DNA of 64,000 nucleotides from Curvibacter lanceolatus ATCC 14669. Its GTDB lineage: Bacteria > Pseudomonadota > Gammaproteobacteria > Burkholderiales > Burkholderiaceae_C. The notes below the pieces were generated by a model. It made no database searches, was not told the DNA's origin, and saw only the letters and a program-made list of their open reading frames with translations. Shown in pieces: positions 26,701 to 33,755 of the stretch (position 1 is its first letter; each line of letters opens with the position of its first letter). Location: the NCBI RefSeq assembly GCF_000381265.1, contig NZ_KB906256.1:124001-188000 (forward strand), written 5' to 3'. Position numbers and translations under genes: made by a program.

Positions 26701-27992
26701 CCAAGCTGGGCGTGTGGTCGGTGCTGGCCCCGCCGGGCTGGCGCATGCGCGGCACGCTCGACGCCCGGGCCACCCTCCAGGGCACGCTGCAAAAGCCCGA
26801 ATGGCAAGGCGAGATCCGCGCCAGCGACCTGGCCCTGCGCTCGGTGGTCGAAGGCGTGGAGCTGCGCGACGGCAAGCTGCGCGCCGTGCTCAGCGGCCAC
26901 CAGATCGACATCGCCGAATTCACCCTGCGCGGCGCCCCGGGCGCCGGGGGCGACGGCGGCAGCCTGAGTGCCCAGGGCAGTGCCCAATGGAACGGCCAGC
27001 AACTGCTGCTGCAGCTGCAGACCCGCGCCAACCGCCTGCGCGTGTCCAGCCGCGCCGACCGCCGCCTGGCCCTGTCGGGCGAGCTGAACACCCGCCTGGA
27101 GCAAGGCCAGCTCAAGGTGAGCGGCGACCTCAAGGCCGACCAGGCCCTGTTCATCCTGCCCGACGAAACCGCCCCCAGCCTGGGCGCCGACGTGCTGGTG
27201 CAGCCTGGCAGCCATGGTGCCGGCCAGGCCGCCAGCAAGAACTCGGCAGCGGCGCCCCAGCCCCCCAGCGCCCTGCCTGCCGCCGACGTGCAGGTCAGCC
27301 TCGACCTGGGCAACGACTTCCGTGTGCAGGGCCGCGGCCTCAAGACCCGGCTGCGCGGCACCTTGAAGCTGCGCCTGACCCCGGGCAGCACCGAGCCCCA
27401 GATCAACGGCGAACTGCGCACCGACCAGGGCACCTACAAGGCCTACGGCCAGCAGCTCAACATCGAAACCGGCGTGCTGCGCTTCAGCGGCGCCTACGAC
27501 AACCCCTCGCTCGACATCCTGGCCATCCGCCCCAACCTCTCCACCCGCGTGGGCGTGCAGATCAGCGGCACCGTGCTGTCCCCCCGCGTGCGCCTGTTCT
27601 CCGAGCCCGAAATGGCCGACGCCGACAAACTGGCCTGGCTGGTGCTGGGCCGCGCCGCCGCCAACGGCGCCGCCGAATCGGCCCTGCTGCAACAGGCTGC
27701 CCTGGCCCTGCTGGGCGGCGGCCGAGGCCTGTCAGACGGCCTGGCCCAATCCCTGGGCCTGGACGAAGTCTCGTTCAGCGGCGTGAAAAACACCGACACC
27801 GGCGTCACGAGCGCCGCCCTCACCCTGGGCAAACGCCTGTCCAAAGACTTCTACGTGTCGTACGAACGCAGTCTGGCCGGCACCATGGGCACCTTCTACA
27901 TCTTCTACGACCTCACCCGCCGCTTCACCCTGCGCGCCCAGACCGGCGAAAAAAGCGCCGTCGACCTGATCTTCACGCTGAGCTACGACTGA
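23787..27992 (+). CDS. tamB: Translocation and assembly module protein TamB
   Basis: A 1401-aa inner-membrane-anchored, periplasm-spanning protein. It has an N-terminal transmembrane anchor (about residues 28-50, ending VAAWVWSGSEG), a long repetitive beta-rich groove region dominated by Leu/Gln/Ala patterns, and the conserved C-terminal DUF490 domain (GTYKAYGQQLNIETGVLRF, DNPSLDILAIRP, VGVQISGTVLSPRVRLFSEPEM). The C-terminus ends as expected at LIFTLSYD. It starts 8 bp after the tamA stop. The interior contains low-complexity Pro/Ala/Gln inserts, including a short tandem QGRTQ repeat around 24659-24690. Confidence 0.95.
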   Translation: MSAQPPNGPPPPQDPGHTAPGPRPWARRLRVAALCAAGLLGLPLAGGVAAWVWSGSEGSLATTLNLLPRWLPADRQLQLSGISGTLREGGQIAELQWAQPGTRATLTGLHIRWDWRALLSRHLALSELSAERLELRDNGKAPPSPPLTELTLPLTIDTPLQLGQIQLPDQGGLVLSHIDGHYHYDGEQHHLQWSELAVAAGNYSGQISLQGAAPMALQAQLEGEIPTGLGAPAPAQLLARAGLQGTLSGPAAEIALEAVLDPDEATLPSAKTAPTGKGRSTPPGKVPGQVQGRTQGRTQGLMQAQVQARLRPWAEQVLPEAQAHLQGIDLSLLWPQAPSTALSGTVDIHPGEGKAPAWQARLALSNAQPGPWDQQRLPLEQISARLQQQGRAWVIDPVEARVGGGTLRLKGRWEANSATPWLAEATLQGVSPQRLHSAAPPAPLNGRLALRALGGQNDALGFEVDLSPQAGSTAPRSTPSSSLPPTPAVAQAPAQTVRPGKTAKIRPGAPAAHGGAPSPQAQAQALWSALQLRLAHAQGRWQGGELQLEQLRLELAEARLDGSLQWHTHQHQGRADLKLQTPGLSASLQGHLGADQGQGQWQAQLADAGALGRWLARLPGLGAQAALLPQQGQGQFDGQWQGGWGAMLAAWQGQAAPRRGQALSLSTRLDLPRLDWAATAQRPALALRQLKLRLNGSLPSSLSGNGSPPGTPPIELNLSGEARQGARQAQLRLGAHAGPGAANAPGRFNWTASLDDLSLNLQDSPTATPWGLRLSAPATLSLSHQAKADLTELMLAPGEARLAHAGVPDLSLRWQNSRWAQQKGQARWQTSGQVQDLSLPWIEQLMALAQGASSASLGISGDLLLNADWSASADPGLKAQLRLSRQRGDLRLQADDLPQGVQATEAQRSAGARVAEATLSLDDGALSAAVQWDSERAGQLQARFGTRLSNGPQGLSWPPDTAVTGSLNAQLPKLGVWSVLAPPGWRMRGTLDARATLQGTLQKPEWQGEIRASDLALRSVVEGVELRDGKLRAVLSGHQIDIAEFTLRGAPGAGGDGGSLSAQGSAQWNGQQLLLQLQTRANRLRVSSRADRRLALSGELNTRLEQGQLKVSGDLKADQALFILPDETAPSLGADVLVQPGSHGAGQAASKNSAAAPQPPSALPAADVQVSLDLGNDFRVQGRGLKTRLRGTLKLRLTPGSTEPQINGELRTDQGTYKAYGQQLNIETGVLRFSGAYDNPSLDILAIRPNLSTRVGVQISGTVLSPRVRLFSEPEMADADKLAWLVLGRAAANGAAESALLQQAALALLGGGRGLSDGLAQSLGLDEVSFSGVKNTDTGVTSAALTLGKRLSKDFYVSYERSLAGTMGTFYIFYDLTRRFTLRAQTGEKSAVDLIFTLSYD

Positions 27993-28052
27993 GCCCCAAG
28001 CGCCCGTTGCCCGAATCCGCCCCCCGCAGGCCCTACAATCCCCGGCGGTCCA

Positions 28053-28127
28053 CTCCTCGTAGTTCAATGGATAGAACGAGTGCCTCCTAAGCGCTAGATA
28101 CAGGTTCGATTCCTGTCGAGGGGACCA
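28053..28127 (+). tRNA. tRNA-Arg (anticodon CCU)
   Basis: A complete cloverleaf: acceptor CTCCTCG/CGAGGGG with one T-G wobble, D arm GTTC/GAAC, anticodon stem AGTGC/GCGCT with loop CTCCTAA giving anticodon CCU, T arm ACAGG-TTCGATT-CCTGT, discriminator A, and encoded CCA at 28125-28127. It reads the rare AGG codon. A strong terminator follows at 28165. tRNA-Arg(CCU) genes are frequent integration sites for islands. Confidence 0.95.
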
Positions 28128-28164
28128 TCTGAACATTTCAGGCGGCGTCTCTCCGCTGCCATAG

Positions 28165-28196
28165 AACCCGCCCAGCCCTTGGCTTGGCGGGTTTTT
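28165..28196 (+). terminator. Intrinsic terminator of the tRNA-Arg transcript
   Basis: AACCCGCC pairs with GGCGGGTT, with an inner AGCC-ctt-GGCT stem, then a T run ending at 28196. It lies 38 bp beyond the CCA end of the tRNA. Confidence 0.88.
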
Positions 28197-28267
28197 CATT
28201 GCCCAGCAGCGCCCGCGCTGCGGCCCCGTCCGACACGAACGGGCTCCCTGCGGAACGCAAGCAATGA

Positions 28268-28627
28268 GAAGCTGACACCCAGACCCAGGAAGTGAAGAAC
28301 GCCCTGTTCATCAACAAGAGCGGCGCGGCCACGATGGCCGAGGAATTGCGCCTGGCTCTGGCCGAGTGCGCGGCCAACACTTTTGAGCCCCAGGTGCAGG
28401 CCTCCAACGAGGCCAAGAGCTACCTCATTGCGCACCGCGCCGCCTTCGAGGCGTATGCCCACCTGCAGGTCTATCAGGCCTTGGCCGAGGTGGGTGAGCC
28501 TCTGGCCCGTGCGCTGGCTCTGGTGCGCCATTGCGAACGGCCCCGGCAGTTGACCATCACGGACGACCCGGAGGCCCGCCGCGAGGCCTTTGTGTGGGAC
28601 TGCATCAAGGACATGGCCAGCGCTCAC
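28268..28627 (+). pseudogene. Unrecognised coding segment, probable gene relic
   Basis: This stretch encodes an Ala/Glu-rich, helical-looking segment (AATMAEELRLALAECAANTF, later RREAFVWDCIKDMASAHP). It has host-like codon use but no convincing start: an in-frame TGA lies immediately upstream at 28265, and the same frame beyond that stop also reads like coding sequence (SDTNGLPAERKQ). The only candidate start is a GTG at 28292. The reading continues into the antisense of the glyoxalase-like gene, so the true 3' end is unclear. I do not recognise the family. Its position beside tRNA-Arg suggests a remnant of an integrated element. Confidence 0.4.
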
Positions 28628-29004
28628 CCGGTACCGGCTAGATCCATCGTGAATACCAACCTGTTGCCAAATGGGTCGAGCACTTGCATGTCTCGGCTGC
28701 CCCATGGCGTCACGTTCACCGCTGGAAAAAAGTTGCCACAAGGGCGCGTCAGCAACTCTGCGTGCAGGGCATCCACGTCGGCCGTGGGAATGCGCAATGC
28801 GGCCCCCGGGCAAGCATCGCCATGGTGTTCAGACAAATGCAAGATGCAGGCGCCACGCGACAGTTGCAGGTACAGAGGCAGGTTGTCGGCAAAGCGGTGC
28901 TGCCAATCGATGCGAAAGCCAAGCCATTCCACATAGAACGACAAGGCCTTGGACTCGTCGAAGCTTCTCAAGATTGGAATCGGGGGTTTCAGGGTGTCAG
29001 GCAT
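28624..29004 (-). CDS. Glyoxalase/bleomycin-resistance superfamily protein
   Basis: A 126-aa single VOC-fold protein: PILRSFDESKALSFYVEWLGF at the N-terminus, CILHLSEHHGD, and the C-terminal DPFGNRLVF typical of the glyoxalase/bleomycin-resistance-protein class. Such proteins bind or modify small molecules, often drugs; the actual ligand is not visible. It is a single gene lying antisense to the end of the preceding relic segment. Confidence 0.88.
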   Translation of the reverse strand: MPDTLKPPIPILRSFDESKALSFYVEWLGFRIDWQHRFADNLPLYLQLSRGACILHLSEHHGDACPGAALRIPTADVDALHAELLTRPCGNFFPAVNVTPWGSRDMQVLDPFGNRLVFTMDLAGTG

Positions 29005-29069
29005 GGGTGAGATTGTGCGAGACCCTCCTCAGCCACTGGCAGAACTGCAGCACCTACAGGCCAACGATC

Positions 29070-29315
29070 TCATGGACCTTCCAGTGCCGATGGCCCCCCC
29101 GTATCGGCATGCGCCGTCGGTGTCAGTTGGCCCAGCTTCTCGCAAACCACCCGGGCCTCATCGATGTCATCCTGCAGCCCTTGTAGATCAATGTATTTCC
29201 GAGGGACACCGGCCACAATGGCCGAAATTGCCATCTGCAATGCGCCCACTGCCTTCGCCCAATTGGCCAGCGGGGCAGGCAAAGACTCTGTTGAGAGTTT
29301 TATTGAAAATTCCAT
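29070..29315 (-). CDS. Possible small protein of unknown function
   Basis: An 81-aa reading frame starting MEFSIKLSTESL, with a plausible helical middle (VPRKYIDLQGLQDDIDEARV). The ribosome-binding site is poor (CAGGG directly next to the ATG) and no family is recognised. It may be a real accessory gene or chance. Confidence 0.35.
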   Translation of the reverse strand: MEFSIKLSTESLPAPLANWAKAVGALQMAISAIVAGVPRKYIDLQGLQDDIDEARVVCEKLGQLTPTAHADTGGPSALEGP

Positions 29316-29348
29316 CCCTGTGATGGTGCCAAGCCCTCAAAAAAATTC

Positions 29349-29364
29349 TGTTCGCTGGCGAACA
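29349..29364. repeat. Perfect inverted repeat TGTTCGC-TG-GCGAACA
   Basis: Two 7-bp arms separated by two bases, preceded by a run of seven A. This shape suits a dimeric repressor site, and it lies 34 bp upstream of the small frame at 29070-29315. No known operator was recognised. Confidence 0.5.
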
Positions 29365-29581
29365 TTAGGGCGGTGCACACGGTACGCCGCCACGTGGATA
29401 AGGTCAGGTCTTGCCTATTGCCTCTCGACCTCTGCAACTTTCTTAAACCGTCACAGTTCGTCCTACAGAGCTGCCCTCCTCCGAAAGCCACCCCACCTGC
29501 CCATGAGCCGGTGGGCCCAGTTGGCACATGGCCGGGCAATGGCCCGTGCCCTTGGCCGGCCGCCAGGTCAATACCTTTTGG

Positions 29582-30271
29582 CTAGCCGACCCAATGGGCG
29601 AACAGGGGCGCGAGCAACACCATCGAGACCCCGGTGAAGACCATGACCAGGCTGGCGACAGCACCTTCCTGGTCGCCGATCTCGTAGGCCTTGGAGGTGC
29701 CGAACCCGTGTGCTGAAGCGCCCAGCGCAGCCCCCTTGGAGACGCTTGAGCGCAGACCAAGCCAGCCCAGAAAGGCGTCGCCGATGAGGAGACCGAAGAT
29801 GCCCGTGACCATGACACAGATCACGGTGAGGTTCTTGTCGCCGCCGAACGCGCCCGCAGCCGCCAAGGCAAACGGGGTTGAGACCGAACGCGGCAGAAGG
29901 CTGTGGGCCAGATCAGGCGGCAGCCCGAACAAGCGCGCCAGCAGCCAGGAACTGAACAACCCCAGGCACAGGCCGGCGCTCACCCCGACGAACAGGGTGA
30001 CCGGGTAGCGGCGCAGCAACGCGCGCTGCGTGTAGATGGGGTATGCGAAAGCGATGGTGGCGGGCCCCAACAGCCAGGACAGCCAGCGTGTGTCCTCGAA
30101 ATAGACGGCAAACGGCGTGTGCGTGAGCTTGACCAGGATGATCAGCGCGATCGGCGTCACGACGACGGGGGAGAGCCAGAGCCGAGGGCGGCGCTGGTAA
30201 AGCCCTTTGGAAACGCCGTAGATCACGACCGTGGCGGCGAAGAACAGCAGGGCGATCAGGTGGGTGTTCAT
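29582..30271 (-). CDS. lrgB: LrgB/CidB family membrane protein
   Basis: A 229-aa polytopic protein with the LrgB hallmarks LLGPATIAFAYPIYTQ, LLPRSVSTPFALAAAGAFGG and AHGFGTSKAYEIGDQEGAVASL. LrgA/LrgB pairs form a holin/antiholin-like or metabolite (for example pyruvate or glycolate) export system. It starts 7 bp after the lrgA stop. The start MNTHLI is preferred to an in-frame codon 48 bp upstream, which lies in lrgA. Confidence 0.94.
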   Translation of the reverse strand: MNTHLIALLFFAATVVIYGVSKGLYQRRPRLWLSPVVVTPIALIILVKLTHTPFAVYFEDTRWLSWLLGPATIAFAYPIYTQRALLRRYPVTLFVGVSAGLCLGLFSSWLLARLFGLPPDLAHSLLPRSVSTPFALAAAGAFGGDKNLTVICVMVTGIFGLLIGDAFLGWLGLRSSVSKGAALGASAHGFGTSKAYEIGDQEGAVASLVMVFTGVSMVLLAPLFAHWVG

Positions 30272-30278
30272 ACCAACC

Positions 30279-30677
30279 TCAACACGACGACTTCGCCGGC
30301 CCCTGCCGACGGGATTCAAGATGAAAGACCCAGTCGACGATCAGGCCGGTGCAGGACATCACCACGAGGCTGCCGAGCAGCACGGCGGCGAGCAGGGCGA
30401 GGCCGTAGCGGGCAAACACCTGGCCGAAGTCCATGACCGAGAGCAGTGGCGGGATGAAGAACAAAGGCATCTCCGCCAACAGCCGGCGGGCGCCCGATTC
30501 GATGTGGCGATGCGCCATGAGACCGGTCATGAGCAGTGCCGTGACCACGACCAGGCCAATCACGCCCGCCGGCATCGGCCAATGTTCGAAATCAGCCAGC
30601 CGATCACCGATCAGCCACAGGCCGACAAAGAAGAGGATCTGGACCGATTGCAGGGTGATGCGAGCGAGGAGCTTCAT
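30279..30677 (-). CDS. lrgA: CidA/LrgA family protein
   Basis: A 132-aa protein with four helices and the family pattern GDRLADFEHWPMPAGVIGLVVV and AEMPLFFIPPLLSVMDF. It partners LrgB. A LysR-type regulator is encoded divergently 106 bp away, the usual arrangement for cidR/cidAB-like loci. Confidence 0.92.
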   Translation of the reverse strand: MKLLARITLQSVQILFFVGLWLIGDRLADFEHWPMPAGVIGLVVVTALLMTGLMAHRHIESGARRLLAEMPLFFIPPLLSVMDFGQVFARYGLALLAAVLLGSLVVMSCTGLIVDWVFHLESRRQGPAKSSC

Positions 30678-30783
30678 GGGCAGGAAATCAATCGAACGTC
30701 GAGGCTGCCTAGATTAGTCCGCTCAAAAATTCCATGCATGAATTGTTATCATGATACGCATTCCAAAACAGAATGCTTCAACC

Positions 30784-31659
30784 ATGGAACTGCGAGCCTT
30801 GCGGGCCTTTGTCGAAGTGGCCAGAAGTGGCAGCTTTACCCTGGCGGCCGAGCACCTGGCGGTCACCCAGCCGACCATCAGCAAGCTGATCGCGAGGCTG
30901 GAGGATGAGCTGGGACAGCCGCTGTTTCAGCGCCATCGGCGGCAGGCCGAGCTGACCGACGGTGGTCGGGTCGTCCTGAGCTACGCCGAGAACATGTTGG
31001 CGAATGCGGCGAACATCCGTCGTGCGCTGGATGAACTGGCCGGGCTCCAAAAAGGCGATTTGCGCATTGGCATCCCCCCGCTCGGACCTCGCCTGTTCGT
31101 TCCCCTGCTCGGCGATTTCAAACTGCGTCATCCCGACATCGAGTTGAAGCTCTTCGAGGATGGTTCGCATGCGATCGTGACGGCACTGATTGATGGGCAG
31201 CTTGAGTTGGGCGGCCTCCTGGCGCCGGTCGATGAAGCCCGTTTTGAATACCGAGGGCTGGTGGATGACCGGCTGGCTTTGCTGGCACCGGCCAGCTCAT
31301 GCTGGGCCAAGCGCGACGAGGTGCGCCTGGGGGAATTGGCCGAGGAGCCCTTCATCCTGTTTCCGCCCGCCTATGCCATCAATGAACGGATCGAGCAGGC
31401 CTGCCAGCAATGCGGCTTTGCGCCCGAGGTCGTGGGCCGCAGTGGCCAGATCGGCCTCATCCTCGAAATGGTGCGCTACGGCGTGGGCATCTGCCTGCTG
31501 CCGAGCTCGCAACTGGGTCCGTTGGACTTGAGCGAGTTTTCGGTTTCCACCCTGACCGACCCGGTGATTCCTTGGCGGATCGAGCTGGCCTGGTTGCGTG
31601 GGAGCTATTTGTCTGCAGCAGCGAAGGCTTGGCTGGCGATGCTCGACAGCGCTGGGTGA
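30784..31659 (+). CDS. LysR family regulator of lrgAB (CidR-like)
   Basis: A 291-aa regulator with an N-terminal helix-turn-helix (MELRALRAFVEVARSGSFTL, AVTQPTISKLIARLEDELG) and a substrate-binding domain (LRIGIPPLGPRLFVPLLGDF, GVGICLLPSSQLG). The divergent orientation to lrgAB suggests control of that operon, as CidR does in response to acetate; the inducer here is unknown. The start at MELRAL is the conserved LysR start, and 11 codons upstream remain open. Confidence 0.92.
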   Translation: MELRALRAFVEVARSGSFTLAAEHLAVTQPTISKLIARLEDELGQPLFQRHRRQAELTDGGRVVLSYAENMLANAANIRRALDELAGLQKGDLRIGIPPLGPRLFVPLLGDFKLRHPDIELKLFEDGSHAIVTALIDGQLELGGLLAPVDEARFEYRGLVDDRLALLAPASSCWAKRDEVRLGELAEEPFILFPPAYAINERIEQACQQCGFAPEVVGRSGQIGLILEMVRYGVGICLLPSSQLGPLDLSEFSVSTLTDPVIPWRIELAWLRGSYLSAAAKAWLAMLDSAG

Positions 31660-31816
31660 ACCCGGTTCGCGTGGTGGGGCAGCGCCGCAAAGCGGGTGCG
31701 CTCAAGGGCTTGTCGAGGCACCCGATGGGGGCCTGATCCAGATCCGGCAGGGGTTGCGGCTGCATGGCCAGCGCAGGCCAGGGCGGCCGGGAACGGGTGG
31801 ATTGAATGGCAGTCGA

Positions 31817-31834
31817 CGGGGCCGCTTGGCCCCG
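31817..31834 (+). terminator. Possible terminator after the lysR gene
   Basis: A perfect 7-bp stem CGGGGCC-gctt-GGCCCCG followed by only three T (GGTTTC). It is in the right place, 158 bp after the lysR stop and before the SDR gene, but the short T tract makes it weak. Confidence 0.35.
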
Positions 31835-31932
31835 GGTTTCAATCCCGCTACCCTTGCCTTGCTGCCGCCGCGATGGAGCGCCACCAGGGCCGCCATCGGC
31901 CGCGCTGCACGACCCACCCAAAGGAGTTTGCC

Positions 31933-32616
31933 GTGTCTTCACAATGCCTGGCCGGGCTTCGGGTGCTGATCACCCAGGCCAATGAGTTCATGGGCCCCAC
32001 CTTGTGTGAGGTGTTTGCCGAGCAGGGGGCCGTGGTGCTGGCCGATGACGGGCCCCTGACCGACCCGCAGGCACCGGCCCGGCTGGTGGCCGGGCACGGG
32101 CCCATCGATGTGCTGGTGGCCAACCTGGCGGTGCCGGCGCCCAGCACCCCGGCGCATCAGGTCAGCGAGCAGGAGTGGCGCGACACCTTTGCCGCCCTGG
32201 TCGACCCCCTGCCCCGGCTGTGCCAGGCCGTGTTGCCCGCGATGATGGCCCGGCGCAGCGGCCGGATTCTGGTGATGGGCAGCGCGGCCGCCTTGCGGGG
32301 CATGAAGCGCAGCTCGACCTACAGCGCCGCGCGGGGTGCGCAACTGGCCTATGTGCAGGCGCTGGGGGTGGAGGTGGCCAGCTACAACATCCAGGTGAAT
32401 GCCATCGCCCAGAACCTGGTGGACAACCCGACCTACTTTCCACCCGAGGTGCAGGCCGACCCACGCTTTCAGGAGCGCCTGCGGCGCGAGGTGCCCCTGG
32501 GCCGCCTGGTCAGTGCGCGCGAAGACGCCGAGTTTGCCGCCTACCTGTGCAGCGCACCCGCGGCCTGCTTTGTGGGCCAGGTGTTCCCGGTGTGCGGCGG
32601 GTGGGTGGGGCGCTGA
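31933..32616 (+). CDS. Short-chain dehydrogenase/reductase, atypical
   Basis: A 227-aa SDR-like protein starting at GTG, chosen because AAGGAG lies exactly 6 bp upstream. Features are the NxA-like VANLAV, the catalytic area MGSAAALRGMKRSSTYSAARGAQ (Tyr with Ala-Ala-Arg in place of the usual YxxxK) and a C-terminal VCGGW. The N-terminal glycine motif is also altered: LITQANEFMGP replaces TGxxxGIG. The missing catalytic Lys and dinucleotide motif resemble halohydrin dehalogenase-type atypical SDRs; activity cannot be predicted with confidence. Confidence 0.85.
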   Translation: MSSQCLAGLRVLITQANEFMGPTLCEVFAEQGAVVLADDGPLTDPQAPARLVAGHGPIDVLVANLAVPAPSTPAHQVSEQEWRDTFAALVDPLPRLCQAVLPAMMARRSGRILVMGSAAALRGMKRSSTYSAARGAQLAYVQALGVEVASYNIQVNAIAQNLVDNPTYFPPEVQADPRFQERLRREVPLGRLVSAREDAEFAAYLCSAPAACFVGQVFPVCGGWVGR

Positions 32617-32691
32617 GGGTGACCAATGCCCGATCGAACATGACATGAAGCCAGCCCCCACATGCCCCCGCCTCATGCCACAATTTGAAAC

Positions 32692-32889
32692 ATGAACACG
32701 ACACTCTCCTTTCGAGCCCTTGGGGTTCTTTTCGGCCTCCTGCTGGTTCGCACCGCCTGCTGTGCGAATGCCGTCAACACCCAGACCCAGTCCGTGCCCA
32801 CGCTGGATGAGATCGGTCTCACGGGCCTGGTGACCCTGGTCGGGGTGGTGGCCGGCGTGGTGATCCGGCGGCGTGGAAAAAATAAGTGA
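32692..32889 (+). CDS. Mini-protein with signal peptide and VPTL C-terminal sorting-like tail
   Basis: A 65-aa protein. The N-terminus is a classic signal peptide (LGVLFGLLLVRTACCANA). After about ten residues comes VPTLDEIGLTGLVTL, a second hydrophobic helix and a basic end (VIRRRGKNK). This tail closely follows the IPTL-CTERM sorting signal pattern (IPTL/VPTL, hydrophobic helix, Arg cluster) that exosortase-type enzymes recognise. Almost nothing lies between the two signals, so the mature product would be a tiny peptide. It precedes the desaturase gene by 25 bp. Confidence 0.7.
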   Translation: MNTTLSFRALGVLFGLLLVRTACCANAVNTQTQSVPTLDEIGLTGLVTLVGVVAGVVIRRRGKNK

Positions 32890-32914
32890 GGCGACCGGCC
32901 CCTGAGAGCGCACC

Positions 32915-33727
32915 ATGAGTCCGCAGACCCTTGTCTGGGTGCGCGTGCTGTATGCGGGCAGTCTGCTGGGCCTGCTGGCTTTCTTTCTGTTGTGGGAGGA
33001 CGGCCAGCCGCGCCAGGCCTTTGGCACCGCCCGGGCCCGTTGGCGCCATGTGGGGCGCAACCTGGGTCTGTTTGTCTGGGTGGTGCTGGGGGCCGACTAC
33101 CTCGCCGGCCAGTGGCTGGTGTCCTCTCAAAGCCTGCTGTTGCGCAGCACGGACTGGGGACTGAACCTGGCGCAACACCTGCCGCTGGCCGCGCAATGCG
33201 GGCTGGCCTGGTTGGCCTCTGACCTGCTGGATTACGGGGTGCACCGGCTGAGCCACCGGGTCGGCCTGCTGTGGCGCTTTCATGCCGTGCACCACAGCGA
33301 TTCGCAGCTGGACGTCAGCACCGGCCTGCGCACCCACCCGGTGGACACCGCCGTGCATGTGCTGGCCACCCTGGGCCTTTACGCCGTGTTGGGCCTGCCG
33401 CTGTGGATCGAGGGGCTGCGCGCCATCGTCTGCAATGCGCTGAGTCTGGTGCAGCACGCCAATGTGCGCTTTCCAGACTGGGTGGAGAAGCTGAGCCCGG
33501 TGCTGGTGACCCCCGCCCAGCACCGCGACCACCACGATGCCGACGCCGACGGCCGAGCCTGTCACTTCGGTCTGTGTCTTTCGATCTGGGACCACCTGCT
33601 GGGCAGCACGCGCCAACCCAGCGCCGAGGGCCCCGCCCGCATCGGCCTGGACAGCCAGCGCGACGAGCGCTGGCAAAGCGTCTGGGGCATGCTGCGAGCG
33701 CCGTTCCGGCGGATGCCCGAAGCCTGA
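32915..33727 (+). CDS. Sterol desaturase/fatty acid hydroxylase family protein
   Basis: A 270-aa integral membrane di-iron enzyme. The histidine boxes are visible as HRLSHR, HAVHHSD and HRDHHD, plus a further H in DGRACHFG, with about four helices before them. Bacterial members hydroxylate or desaturate lipids. The substrate is not known. It is co-oriented with the VPTL mini-protein upstream and the barrel-like protein downstream. Confidence 0.93.
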   Translation: MSPQTLVWVRVLYAGSLLGLLAFFLLWEDGQPRQAFGTARARWRHVGRNLGLFVWVVLGADYLAGQWLVSSQSLLLRSTDWGLNLAQHLPLAAQCGLAWLASDLLDYGVHRLSHRVGLLWRFHAVHHSDSQLDVSTGLRTHPVDTAVHVLATLGLYAVLGLPLWIEGLRAIVCNALSLVQHANVRFPDWVEKLSPVLVTPAQHRDHHDADADGRACHFGLCLSIWDHLLGSTRQPSAEGPARIGLDSQRDERWQSVWGMLRAPFRRMPEA

Positions 33728-33755
33728 GCCCAGATCGCTTATCACAAGGCCTTCC

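Larger units (their letters stand above)
29005..29581. other. 577-bp gene-poor stretch
   Basis: Between the glyoxalase-like gene and lrgB. Base composition is more mixed than in the neighbours and no recognisable gene is present apart from one weak small reading frame (29070-29315). It contains a perfect palindrome (29349-29364). The sequence looks like degenerated accessory DNA. Confidence 0.5.

Noticed and set aside
25134-27692. Long open frame on the minus strand inside tamB
   Set aside because: Glycine/alanine/glutamine-rich translation without domains, fully antisense to the clear TamB protein.
28196-28813. 205-aa minus-strand frame near tRNA-Arg
   Set aside because: It is antisense to both the relic segment and part of the VOC gene, with no family features or ribosome-binding site.
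29341-29367. LexA box in the palindrome TGTTCGC-TG-GCGAACA
   Set aside because: It does not fit CTGT-N8-ACAG on either strand.
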